DNA from: Antedon mediterranea
Lineage: Eukaryota > Echinodermata > Crinoidea > Comatulida > Antedonidae
NCBI RefSeq assembly: GCF_964355755.1
Contig: NC_092673.1
Span: 14,325,001-14,389,000, forward strand
Direction of reading: 5' to 3'
Length of the DNA stretch: 64,000 nt
Part shown: positions 33,805 through 44,375 of the stretch, piece after piece
Layout: each line of letters opens with the position of its first letter
How positions within the stretch are numbered: the stretch's first letter is position 1
Translations under genes and position numbers: made by a program
Notes under the pieces: generated by a model
Told to the model about the DNA's origin: nothing
Seen by the model: only the letters and a program-made list of their open reading frames with translations
Database searches by the model: none

Positions 33805-34911
33805 ACCCAAATAAGATCTTCAAGAAATGAGCCCTATTATACTCTTATTTTACCAATTTTAAAATGGCCACTAAAATCCCCCAGGGGAAGGGGATTCCTG
33901 TAAATTTTGTCGTCCTCATTCCCGAACATCAGTTGGACAACATATTAAAATTTCATTGCAATAGTCCCATGGGAAGTGGTCGTTGCTAAGGTGTGAATGT
34001 AGTCAACTGGTTACATTTTATATGTAATTGTATGGTGTAACTTTAAAGCTGTTTTACTCAAAGGTTTAAGGCCGGTGCACACAGAACGCAAAGCCGCGAA
34101 TTTTGCTTTAAAAAGTGACGCACGCGGCAGGCAACGGACGCTTCCAGTGTGAACATACAAGCAAACAGTGTACGATAGTTGAATTTCAACTTCAACGCGT
34201 TGAAAACGACAGCAGCGAAGGCTTCGCACGCGAATTTTCAAAAGTTGAACTTTTTGAGGCGTCGCGAGCGCGGTTCGCGTTCGTCAACCAATCAGAAGTC
34301 AGGAATATCTCTCATCGACGACGACACCGACGGCAAAAAAAATGGTGGCTGACGTGACGAGCGAGGTCTTATGGAAATACTTTGTCATTACTCTTCTTGT
34401 CTTTACGATAAGGGAAGTAAGTCATACACAGACAGAAACATAAGGATTAATGCATGAAGACAATAATTTCAGACAATTAACATCTGTGTACAGTAGAAGA
34501 ATGCCAGAAGAACTAGGCCTAAAACGCGTCAGAGATCAATTTGTAAAGTGAGTTGGCAAGCCTTCTATTTCTAGCCTACCTAGGCCTAGGTTTAGGCCAT
34601 ACTAGGGCCTAGCTAGGCCTACCTAGCCTAGGCTACATATACACTAGTAGGCTAGGCCATGCCAAGTAGTACTTAGGCCTACATAATACTTACTAATCCT
34701 ACTAGTCTACTATGTGCTAGGCCTAGCCTAGTAGGTTAAGCCTACTACTAAATATGAGTACAGTACTAGGCTAGGCTAGCTAGGTCTAGGCCTATCCTAA
34801 ATAATAATTGTTAATTAATATTTAGTTGATTTAGTGTTGTAAGGCTAGGATAGGCCTAGTAGTAATATTAATACATAAATACTGTTGTTTTTGTTTCTTT
34901 TAGGTCAATTT

Positions 34912-35139
34912 TAGATGAACATTGATAAATGGGATCTTCAGGCTATTACCAGCGTTACAAACTCCACCAATGACCAAGCTAGTAGTTTAAGCGGCCAGTA
35001 TATTATTGCCATGGAATTAAAAGCAATTGCTCCTCAAAAATGTGGACAGGCAATTATGATGCTGATACAGGTTTGTATAGACTTTTTTCAAATGGGCATG
35101 TCAGTTGGTGACATACATTGGCCAGAAAAAATGATTTGA
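34912..35139 (+). pseudogene. Unrecognised exon inside the Harbinger-like element
   Basis: This open block follows a TTTCTTTTAG acceptor (ending about 34902) and encodes DKWDLQAITSVTNSTNDQAS, then SLSGQYIIAMELKAI and APQKCGQAIMMLIQ. It looks like real coding sequence in composition but matches no family I know. A possible donor lies within the frame (CAGGTTTG at about 35069). It could be part of the Myb-like second protein that PIF elements often carry; this is inference. Confidence 0.35.
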
Positions 35140-36259
35140 GCAATATGCCTTACTATAGCAATTTTGTAATACTTGTTTCATTTTTTTTTAATAGAAAATG
35201 GAAGAGATTAAGGAGGAGTTGAACTGTAACTAGTATTTATTAAGTGGTTATAGAAGGAAAGCTGAACTGAATGTCTTTTTTTAGCAATAGAGAACACATG
35301 GAAATGTGTATATGTTTTGTTATACTCCAATACTGAAAAAATAGTCAAATTGGCTGCCAGCTAATGGAATTTTTTTCATTTTATAAGTGAAAACATAAGT
35401 TTTTTGGGTTTTTTTTCTATGTAAGTGATTAACTTTGTTAAAAATACAAAATGTCCTATTCAAATTTGATTTTAATCATCTTCATTTTTCATGATTCTAT
35501 GGGACAATACATCTTTAAGTTTAGTGACATTTTTTGGACAAGATATATTGTCTTCCTGAAAATATAATTTAAAACATTTTCGTTGTGTGTAATACAGTAT
35601 AACACTTTAGGGTTAGTTATTCACTTTTAAAAATAATAATATTTCTTCAATTTTCATTTTTTTTGGGATGATACATTTTAAATTTATTATTTTGATATTA
35701 TTTTGCGAAAGTATTCAGGAGTAGTAAAAAAGAAAATCTGGTTGATATTTAATGATATCTTTAAAAACAATGATTCACTATTTCAATAAGTGTATTTATG
35801 TGAAAAAGTCATAAGATAATATACAGTGTAAATATGAGTTTGGGATATTTATTACATTTAATTAAATGAGAAAAAAACTGTATGTTTTGTCATGAATAAT
35901 ATAATATTTAATAATAATTAGAAAATGAGTGTGAAAACTTTACATTAATATAATTATAGGCCTATAGTTTATATTTGAAAGTGACAAACCCAGGAAGATT
36001 CCCAGTTCGTGTTTATATGAAATGTTTTATATGGTTATAATAACCTCTGTTGAAAGATATTTGTAACACCACTAATAAATACAGTCAGCAGATCACATGT
36101 ACGTGTAATCAACATGCAATAAATGCTTTAATTCTTGTAACTGTATTGATATTGGATACATCTTCTTCTGTCCTTGTGATATATACATACAATCATGCAC
36201 ATTTCAGGCATTGGAAAAGGATAACATTTTCCCACCTAAATCAAACACTGTGATTGGTG

Positions 36260-36308
36260 TAACCAGGGAAGAGTTAAATTACATTTTAATTTAACTCTTC
36301 TCTGGTTA
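36260..36308. repeat. Near-perfect 22-bp inverted repeat
   Basis: TAACCAGGGAAGAGTTAAAT and its reverse complement are separated by 5 bases, with one mismatch. It lies inside the Harbinger-like element. Confidence 0.85.
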
Positions 36309-36535
36309 AACTTACATAGGAAATACTTCAGTCATCTTCTCTGATTATTTTAAATGTAGCATTGTATTGGCCAACCCACTATCTCCTAGGCCTAGCAATC
36401 GCGACGAATCAGCACATCGTGACGCGTTTAGTGGGAACCAACAAGAAAAACTAATAGACGCATGACAATTCAACTTTCAAAGCGATCTGTCGAATGACGC
36501 TTCGCGGCTTAGCGTTCGGTGTGCACCGGCCTTTA

Positions 36536-37039
36536 TGAACAGATTTTGATAGTATGATTATTTTTCAAATGAGTATAACTTGGCTTTCAGACATCCGATT
36601 AAAATTATTTAAACACCATTATAAAGCTCATAATGTCATCAAATAATATAATGTGGATTTAATTATTTATTGTACATTTGAATAAAATATGTGTAGAAAG
36701 TGAGCTATTTATACATGCTTAAATGTCCTAAATTGACCCCTAAACAAGTCAACCGAATCCATTTCCAGGTATCTGGATTGTTGACGCTAATTGGGTGACG
36801 CAAATTGGAGCTCGCCTGATTTGTTACGTAGGTTGACAGACTACCTAGGCCTATTTAATTTTAATTAAAAACAATTAATTAATAATCGATTGTTTATTTT
36901 CATGTGAATGTAAATAATATAAAAAAAATGCTTAATAGATACATAATTTCACAGTTTTTTAACGAACATCTACTTGACCTGACACAAATTGGGTCACCTA
37001 CCCTAGGCTAGTAATAGTATAATATGAGTCATGACACAT
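36536..37039. other. Spacer with ACGCAAATTGG words
   Basis: No gene seen. Related words at about 36797-36810 and 36981-36996 echo the tandem motif at 25713-25760. Confidence 0.4.
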
Positions 37040-37044
37040 CACAG

Positions 37045-37868
37045 GTAGAAGCTAACACTCACAGAGTTGTGTGCCAGGAATATTGCGGGAATATACCATT
37101 ACCATGCCGGTATGGTTTTCTGTGAGAACGGGTCGTCTTGGCATCATGCCGGCACCGACATGACCTGCTTTAGACCTAGTAATATTCTAGGGATATTCCC
37201 CGCAATGCCAGACGGGCATTCTGTGAGAACGTATTGCCGTTATATTCCGGGGTTCCCCGTCGAGGCTTTGACACCTTGCGCAGTCAAGTGTATCACTTTG
37301 GCGCCTATTCAATTCAATTAACAATAATAATGTCGAACTGGAGGGATAATGAGATAAGAGAGCTGCTTAAAATAAGGGGACAAGAAGAAATTTGTAGCAT
37401 AATCTATATAGGCCGCTAGGCTAGGCCATTAGCTCTTTGTTTGTTGGTGCCTGACCTTTCGTCGCCTTGTAAATTGTAGGCCTACAGCCTTCTAAGGTGT
37501 TTTACAGATTGCCGATGACGGCAAATTAATTGCTATACCTGTATAATATATGCACAATATACTGTACATAGCATGTATTGCATAAATATGCTATAAAGGA
37601 AGATAATAATCTGTAACTTAACATTCGCCGCCATATCATCGCTAGACAAAAATAATAACAATAAAGGACGCCCTCAATAATTATTTTGTCAGAGACTTTT
37701 TATTGGCCGAATATGCCCGACTCCTTTCTCACAGAAAGCCGGTATATACCGGTTATATTTCCGGGACGATAGTCCGATGAGAATGGGTATATGCCGGTAA
37801 CGATACCGGCACGACGCCAGCACTGTACCGGTATATTGCAGGCACATCTGTGAGAAAGGGGCTCTAGA
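37045..37868 (+). mobile_element. Internally deleted TIR-like element with a Myb/SANT-like exon start
   Basis: The left end (CTCACAGAGTTGTGTGCC, then GGAATAT) and the right end read in reverse (TTTCTCACAGATGTGCCTGC, then AATATACCGG) are imperfect inverted repeats. Both inner flanks repeat GCCGGTAT/TCTGTGAGAA words in inverted orientation. At 37330-37404 an ATG frame encodes MSNWRDNEIRELLKIRGQEE, the beginning of a Myb/SANT-like domain (W..xE...LL.IRG.xEI). It then loses coding potential. The arrangement suggests a DNA transposon that kept only the start of its DNA-binding gene. Exact ends and duplication were not resolved. Confidence 0.6.
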
Positions 37869-37879
37869 GTAGGGTGATT

Positions 37880-38010
37880 TGTAGATAGCTCTAGGCCTAG
37901 CCTAGACCTAGGCTAGCCCAAACCTAGGTAGGCTAAACCAAACTAGCCTAGCCTAGGATTTAGAGTCCTACCTAGAAATCTAGCTAACTCACTTTTATCT
38001 CTGATGCGTT
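37880..38010. repeat. TAGGCCTA/CCTAGGCTAGCC low-complexity tract
   Basis: The same composition is seen at 1-290 and 34563-34870. Confidence 0.65.
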
Positions 38011-38469
38011 GAGGCCTAGCCTACCAGGTAGTTTTTCTATTAACATTCCTCTCACAAATATTTGTCTGTTAACTTATTGTCTTCCATGCCTGCATTATTA
38101 ATCCTTCTGTTTCTGTGTAACTTAATCAGTGATATGTAATAGCCGTTTTATTACATCTCTCTGCGACTTAATAAAGACCTCCAGCCACCATTTTTGCCGT
38201 TGGTGTGTGTCGATGATGGAGAGGAGCGAGCGCGAGGGCGGGAGAGAGAGAGAGATATTCCAGAGTTCTGATTGGTTGACGAACGCGAACTGCGCTTGTG
38301 CAACGCCTCAAAACTTATAGACAAGTCCAGATTTGAGAAAAATGAAATGATGTAGGCATTTCGTGTTAAAAAGCGAATAAACATGTGTTTTAGGGTAATT
38401 TCGGGGTGCTGAATTCAAATCTGCTTTTTACCCGGCTCAATTTTTAGATCTTCACCCTTAAAATGTGAA

Positions 38470-40220
38470 AAACAAAATGGCCGCCATTTCAGACTTATTT
38501 TGGCTTATAACTTGACTTTTAAGTGACGTAGCAAGTTAAGAATGGTGTCTATACCTATGTTTGTGATAGTGAAGATTCCAACTATATTGTTATTAAAGTT
38601 GCAAATATTCTATTTCAGCCGCCATGTTGAAATCCAAGATGGCCGCCATTTTAAACGTATTTTGGCTTATAACTTGACTTTTAATTAACATAGCAAGTTA
38701 AAAATAGTTTCTATACCTATGTTTGTGATACTGAGGATTCCAAATATATTGCTATTAAAGTTGTAAATATTCTATTTCAGCCTCCATGTTGGAATTCAAG
38801 ATGGTCGCCATTTAAAACGTATTTTGGCTTATAACTTAACATATAAGTAACATAGTAGGTTAGAAATGATGTCTATACAGTACCTATGTTTGTGATACTG
38901 AGGATTCCAAATATATTGTTATTAAAGTGGAATACCCCAAGGAAGTATTCTTGGGCGGCCATTATTATTTATCATATATATAAATGATATTTTTATTTCT
39001 TCAAATATTTTAAACATGACTTTATTCGCTGACGATACAAATCTGTTCTTATCAAACCCCAATTTGAATACACTTATTGATATTGTTAATTCTGAACTTA
39101 TTAAAATTGATAAATGGCTTAGGTGTGATAAGACTAGATATATAATTTTTAGAACTAAAAGAAGTAAAATTAATGTTAATAATATATCCATTAAAATTGC
39201 TGATAAATCTATATCCCAAACAAATTACTATAAGTTTTTAGGAGTCTTTGTTGACGAATTTGTTAATTTTAAAACTCATATTGATCTCACTACTTCAAAA
39301 ATATCTAAATATGTTAGTTTACTTTTCAAAATTCGTCACTACCTTCCTTTAAGTGCACTCCTTTCAATCTATAAGTCACTTATGCAACCTCTTGTCAGCT
39401 ATTGTAACATTATTTGGTTTAATTAATATGCTTCTTATACTGATAAACTCCAGAAAAAAGCGATACGAGCTATAACTTGGTCTGATTATCGTGCACCAAC
39501 AAGTCCTCTCTTCCACATACATAATGTATTAAAAATTGACGATATTCATAATTACCAAATTGGCATTTTTATGTTCCGAATATTGAATAATCCTGATTTA
39601 CGATTTTTAAACCTTAAAAATGTTAATAATGGTAATGGTCATAAGTACAATACTAGAGGAAAATGTAAACTTCGACCTCCTCTTCAAAGACTAGTTTCTA
39701 CAAGTCATAGTATTGCTGTTTTGGGTCCTCATGTCTGGAACAACTTAGATATGACTTTTAAAAATGCAAAATCCATCAATGTTTTTGAAAAATTGTATAA
39801 GTTGAATCTAATTAATAAGTACAAATCTTAATTTCTGCCGATGTCATTGTTATTTTATTTTTATATGTTAATATATTGTATATATCCTTTTATAGTTTTA
39901 GCTGTTAGTTTTTTTAGGTCTTCAACGTTGTACAAGCTTTTAGCTTTTGTTGTTGATCCTTTTCATCTTTTATGCATTTTATCTTTGACATGTTTTATGA
40001 TTTTTATGTTTTTTTGATGAATAAAATGAATGAAATGAAAATGAAAGTTGTAAATATTCTATTTCAGTCGCCATGTTGGAATTCAAGATGGTCGCCATTT
40101 AAAACGTATTTTGGCTTATAACTTGACATATAAGTAACATAGTAGGTTAGAAATTATGTCTATACAGTACCTATGTTTGTGATAATAAGGATTCCAAATA
40201 TATTGTTATTAAAGTTAAAA
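38470..40220. repeat. About 162-bp tandem array (four units) containing ATGGCCGCCAT-type motifs
   Basis: Units are anchored by ATGG(C/T)CGCCAT at 38477, 38639, 38801 and 40088. Each contains TTTTGGCTTATAACTTGAC, TACCTATGTTTGTGATA and ATTAAAGTTG...AATATTCTATTTCAG. Spacing is 162 bp between the first three. The fourth is reached only after removing a LINE inserted at 38929-40043. There is no coding capacity. Confidence 0.88.
38929..40043 (+). mobile_element. 5'-truncated LINE inserted in the tandem array
   Basis: The element starts abruptly in frame with GIPQGSILGRPLLFII, then FADDTNLFLS with the RT catalytic Asp pair, YYKFLGVFVDEFV, then LQKKAIRAITW and a C-terminus ending LYKLNLINKYKS (stop at about 39829-39831). 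One internal TAA at 39424-39426 is the only break. The 3' end is AAAATGAATGAAATGAAAATG. AAAGT flanks both sides (38924-38928 and 40044-40048), and repeat sequence resumes at the exact base. It is a jockey/CR1-group RT by motif order. Confidence 0.88.
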
Positions 40221-40229
40221 TTATAACTG

Positions 40230-40630
40230 TAGGTACCGTACTGAAACATTTTGAGCTTGCAATTTTGAAATTCAAAATGGCCACCATGCAATCAAAATGT
40301 TAGTTAAATACCAATATATTTGGTGACCCATTACCATATAATTTGTACCTAAAATCAGAGCACTGTGTACCTTTTTAGCAGAGATAGTTTGGTGACCCCA
40401 TTACCATAATTATAATTTGCACCTAAAATCAGAACTCTAGGTGCCTCTTTAGCAGAGATATACCTAAAAAGTGAAAATTTAAAGTCCGCCATTTTGAAAT
40501 CCAAAATGGCCACCATGAAATTAAAATGTTAGTTATACCAATATGTTTGGTGACCCCATTACCATATAATTTGCACCTAAAATCAGAACTCTAGGTGCCT
40601 CTTTAGCAGAGATATACCTGAAAAGTGAAC
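40230..40630. repeat. Second tandem repeat block (ATGGCCACCATG units)
   Basis: Two units start with AAAATGGCCACCATG at about 40274 and 40502. They share TTTGGTGACCCCATTACCAT and CTAGGTGCCTCTTTAGCAGA. A partial extra copy at about 40391-40460 makes the block a nested duplication. Confidence 0.8.
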
Positions 40631-40693
40631 AATTTGGTCAGGGGAAAGCCGCCATTTTGGATTTCAAAATGGCGGCTTTCCCCTGACCAAATT
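40631..40693. repeat. Perfect hairpin with 29-bp arms
   Basis: The left arm (40631-40659, starting AATTTGGTCAGGGGAAAG) and right arm (40665-40693) are exact reverse complements with a 5-nt loop GATTT. The stem includes GCCGCCATTTTG, the same motif as the neighbouring tandem arrays. Confidence 0.95.
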
Positions 40694-40959
40694 TTGTGCA
40701 ACCCTTCCATTTCATATTTTTGACACCCTAATGAATAACTGTGCAAAGATTCAGAATGTTATCACAATTTGAAGGATCTGGTCACTTAACAGGCCTACTA
40801 TAAGGAATTCCGGATCACGCCGTGATTTGCATTTCGCGCCAAACCAGCTGCTGTAGTACAGTGTAGTTACTGTAGTACACTGGCTCGCGCGTTGATTAGC
40901 TGTACCGGTACAACAAACATATATCTGGACCTATTTGAGTTGCCTTATTTAACAACATA

Positions 40960-41331
40960 ATGGCTCTATTTAGTTGTTTGATGACATTACTCTGCACATT
41001 ATTTCTGAGATCAATCATATTTCAACCAGGTTCATTTGATTGTCTGATTCGTCAACTCAGCTATCATAACGAAAATGTTCACTATAACATTCGTGTCGGT
41101 GAGTCGTGTTCTCTTTTTTTGCATACATGTGCTAGCATTAATAACACCACAAGAAAACGATATATAAGTAGGCCTGTGAGATATTACGCCAATCATTATT
41201 CGACTTTTAGCCTATGTTTGTTGGTTAGTGGCGACATTCATCCTCACCCAGGCCCAGAGCGGATGCATAGGAACAAGAGCCAGCATATTGGAAACGGTAA
41301 TAGTACGAAGAATACATGCGAGACGCAATAA
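40960..41331 (+). pseudogene. CR1 copy 1: N-terminal ORF with 2A-like motif
   Basis: The ATG frame has a hydrophobic start (MALFSCLMTLLCTLFL), then LLVSGDIHPHPGPE. The D-[VI]-x-x-x-P-G-P ending resembles the 2A ribosome-skipping motif (D-[VI]-E-x-N-P-G-P) reported for some CR1-clade elements of invertebrate deuterostomes. Here His replaces Glu and His replaces Asn, so activity is doubtful. The frame stops at 41331 by a shift. The following PHD-like segment (CLICCERHHIFHIKCIPM, WACNICSLP) continues one frame over. Confidence 0.65.
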
Positions 41332-41559
41332 AAAATGTCTGATTTGCTGTGAACGTCATCACATATTTCATATCAAGTGCATACCTATGAGCAGCGATAG
41401 TTATGTGTTTTATCAAGATAATCCATGGGCGTGTAACATCTGCTCCCTACCACAACTATCGGACTCATTTTTTGACAAATCATTGAACAACAACAGTATA
41501 TTGTCACTTGCATTCAGCAATACATCAACTGATTCTTCCATCATTGAAACAAACCTTAT

Positions 41560-42640
41560 TCAAGTTGCTTTATTTAACGCCAGAAGTGTGGTGAATAAGA
41601 TCGAAGAATTCCATGCGCGTATCGCAATTGATGAATTGGACATCTTGATTGTCACAGAAACGTGGCTGGACTCCTATTGATAGTACGGAACTGTTTCCAG
41701 ACTCATTCGTAGTGTACAGAAAAGACCGATCAAAACACGGTGGTGGTGTTCTGTTAGCTTTGAAGAACTCATTTAAATCCTCTATTGTTGACTTTCCTAC
41801 TAACATTGAGGTCAAAATTATTGAAATAACTGTAAATAACAATTTTAACGTGTTTTTTTTTAACGTTAATGTGTTGTTTATAGGCCACCGCGTTCAAATG
41901 ACGATTGGCTCAATCAATTCCACGATGTCGTTGATTCTATCCTATCTATTTTACATAAGTACTGTGGTAATTTTAACTGGTGATTTTAATTATGATTACG
42001 GTGTCGATAGTCCCTTAGTTTATAAGAAATTTAAAGAAATTATTGCTCCACTTGATACTATACAATTTGTTGATTTTTATACTCGTGTTTCTAACACCAA
42101 AAGTAGCAATATTGATCTGGTCTTGTGCAATAACCCTGACATTGTATGAAATTTCAGAAGTCATCCCGGTCTCAGTACAAGTGACCACCTTGGGGTTTAT
42201 TTTAATATTAACGCTAGACGCAGTAAAGTTAAACCTGTAGATAGATATTATTATCAATATAGTAAATGTGACCATGACGATCTTTTTACAACGTTGGGGG
42301 CGGTTCCTTGGGGTCTGTGCCTGGAACAATCAGACTGTGAGGAAATGTGGGAAAATTTTAAAGACCTCTTTCTCGCCACTATCAATGATTGTATCCCTAA
42401 AGTCAAAAGTAAAAAGAGAAACAGGCCAGCTTGGATAACTCAAGAAATGGTTACCATGGCTCGTAAAAAGAAACGAATGCTAAAAGTGGCTCATCGTCAT
42501 CCTCATAACCCAAGTAAGATGGACAATTATAGAAAGTTTAGTAATAAATTAAGAAACCTAACAAAAAAAGCTCATCTACAATATATTAGGAAATTAAGTG
42601 TCGCCTGTGTAAATGGTGACTCCAAACGTTTTTTTTAGTT
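41560..42640 (+). pseudogene. CR1 copy 1: AP endonuclease region and linker
   Basis: The endonuclease/exonuclease/phosphatase motifs appear in order in three frames. ALFNARSVVNKIEEF and LIVTETWLDS lie before about 41680; DRSKHGGGVLLAL and LTGDFNYDYG lie in the next frames; and GLSTSDHLGVYFN carries the catalytic His near 42180. The linker encodes NRPAWITQEMV, RKKKRMLK and LTKKAHLQYIRKL. Frameshifts near 41680, 41870 and 42150 inactivate it. Confidence 0.8.
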
Positions 42641-44292
42641 ATGTGAAGACAAGGCGTAAGACTGGACAAGTCAAAAACTTTGTTTTTAACGGTATACCCT
42701 TGGTTTCCGATATTGATGCGGTAAATGCATTTTCCACATTCTTTGCGTCAAACTTTAACGAACCTAATCGTAATTTCAATGTTAACCATGAGGTCTGTAA
42801 TTGTGTTCCCCCAGATATTGTTCCCCTTAATAACATTAATAACATTAATAATAGTGAAAAAACTATTTTCGAGGCTCTATTGTCCTTGAAACCCAACAAA
42901 TCCCCTGGACCTGACGGGATTACACCTAAAATGTTATCCATGTCAGCTCCAATTATTGCCCCAGTGTTGTGCAAAATTTTTAACAAGTTCTTAACGGATG
43001 GCTTTGTACCAAAAGATTGGAAACTCGCGAATGTCACTCCTATTTTTAAGTCAGGTAATTGTAACGAAGTTAATAATTATCGACCCATATCGCTATGTTC
43101 TATTATAGGTAAGGTTTTTGAACGTATTATAGCAGATAACATTCTTTTTCATCTTCAATTTTTTGGATTTATAAGTCCCACGCAACACGGGTTTTATCCA
43201 GGTAGATCGTGTATTACACAGGCCTCAGCGTTATATCATGATTGGTCACAAACAATGGAAGTTAGACAACCTCCTGTAATTGATGCAATTATACATGATT
43301 TAGTAATCAAGAAACTGCACAACATGGGAGTATGTGGATCTCTCCTAAATTGTCTTCACTCCTTTCTCAGTGACAGATTCCAACGTGTTGTTCTTAATAA
43401 GGAGCATTCTGATTGGGATAGAGTGGGCTCGGGTGTTCCTCAGGGATCAGTGTTAGGCCCGCTTCTATTTAATCTCTTTGTTTATGACCTACCTCTAAAT
43501 ACCTCTTCTGTTATGAAGCAGTATGCAGATGATACAGTAATTTATAAACCTGTATTCAGTCGTCATGATGCACTTACCTTACAACAGGATCTTTGTAAAA
43601 TTTCCAAATGGTGTGAGGATAATAAAATGAAATTAAATGCAAAGAAGTGTAAAGTCATGCACATAACTAGAAAACGTAATTATATCCCTCATTTTATTTA
43701 TACAATCGAATCCAATCCCCTTGAAGCTGTTAATTCACATAAATATCTTGGTATTAACTTCTCACGTGATTTAACATGGTCTGAGAATGCTTGGGTTTAT
43801 CAAACGGTTTGTAGGTTTCAATGACACCGAAATTTTACTACGACTTTTTAATGCACTATGTCGACCTGTCATTGAATATGGTGCTCCTGTGTGGGATCCA
43901 CATCAAAAACAACATAATATAGCTAAAAGTCATTAAGACGGGTTACTAAATTGTGTGTTGAAGGCGATTTCACTGACAGGCTTAAGATACTAAATTTACC
44001 AGATATGGTTCAAAGAATGAAATTTAATAGTATAATTTTTGTAGTTAAGTGGTTGCATAAGTTAATTGATTTTGATATATTTGAATACCTTACAATTAAT
44101 TCTCGGTATCCAGAGTCCCTCACCTTTAAACACATGTATGCTAGAACTAATGCATTTAAATACTCCCTGTTTGTTAATTTCCTTCGAATATGGGAATGTA
44201 TCCTGCATGAAGTTCGTAGCAAAGTCCTGTTTAACTTTGAGGGGTTTAGAAGGGATTTTAAAAAATGTATTACTGATATCGAATTCATCTAG
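42641..44292 (+). pseudogene. CR1 copy 1: reverse transcriptase and C-terminus, motif A deleted
   Basis: The RT blocks are NKSPGPDGITPKML, NVTPIFKSG, NNYRPISLCSIIGKVFERII, TQHGFYPGRS, GVPQGSVLGPLLFNLFV and the catalytic QYADDTVIY (about 43520). Between DAI and HDLVIKKL the segment that in copy 2 reads FLDWEKASDHVSH is reduced to two residues. This loses the motif A Asp, so RT activity is lost. A 32-bp and a 4-bp deletion together cancel in frame, so the C-terminus (43951-44292) is again open. Confidence 0.88.
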
Positions 44293-44359
44293 ACTTTCTC
44301 TGTGTTTTTATGTCTATTGCGTTTTTCGTACTATTAGTTGGGAAAGCCACTCGACAGTG

Positions 44360-44375
44360 CAGTTCTTTTGAACTG
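44360..44375. other. Conserved small hairpin in the CR1 3' UTR
   Basis: CAGTTCTTTTGAACTG forms 6-bp arms with a 4-nt loop. It is conserved in copy 2 (52815-52830, reverse). A structured 3' UTR before the A-rich end may be the template-recognition signal; this is inference. Confidence 0.6.

Larger units (their letters stand above)
34069..36532 (+). mobile_element. 2.46-kb PIF/Harbinger-like TIR element with TTA duplication
   Basis: The ends are 32-bp terminal inverted repeats with two mismatches, starting AGGCCGGTGCACAC. Both are flanked by TTA (34066-34068 and 36533-36535), the 3-bp TWA-type target used by PIF/Harbinger elements. Inside, exon-like pieces exist: an ATG frame at about 34341-34415 ending at a GTAAGT donor, and an open block at 34912-35139 reading NIDKWDLQAITSVTNSTNDQ and YIIAMELKAIAPQK. 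No DDE transposase is seen, so it is nonautonomous or carries only an accessory gene. A hairpin at 36260-36308 and a TAGGCCTA-rich tract at 34563-34870 lie inside. Confidence 0.82.

Noticed and set aside
42639-43037. 132-codon minus-strand open frame inside CR1 copy 1
   Set aside because: It is antisense to the RT N-terminal region, which has clear motifs on the plus strand.
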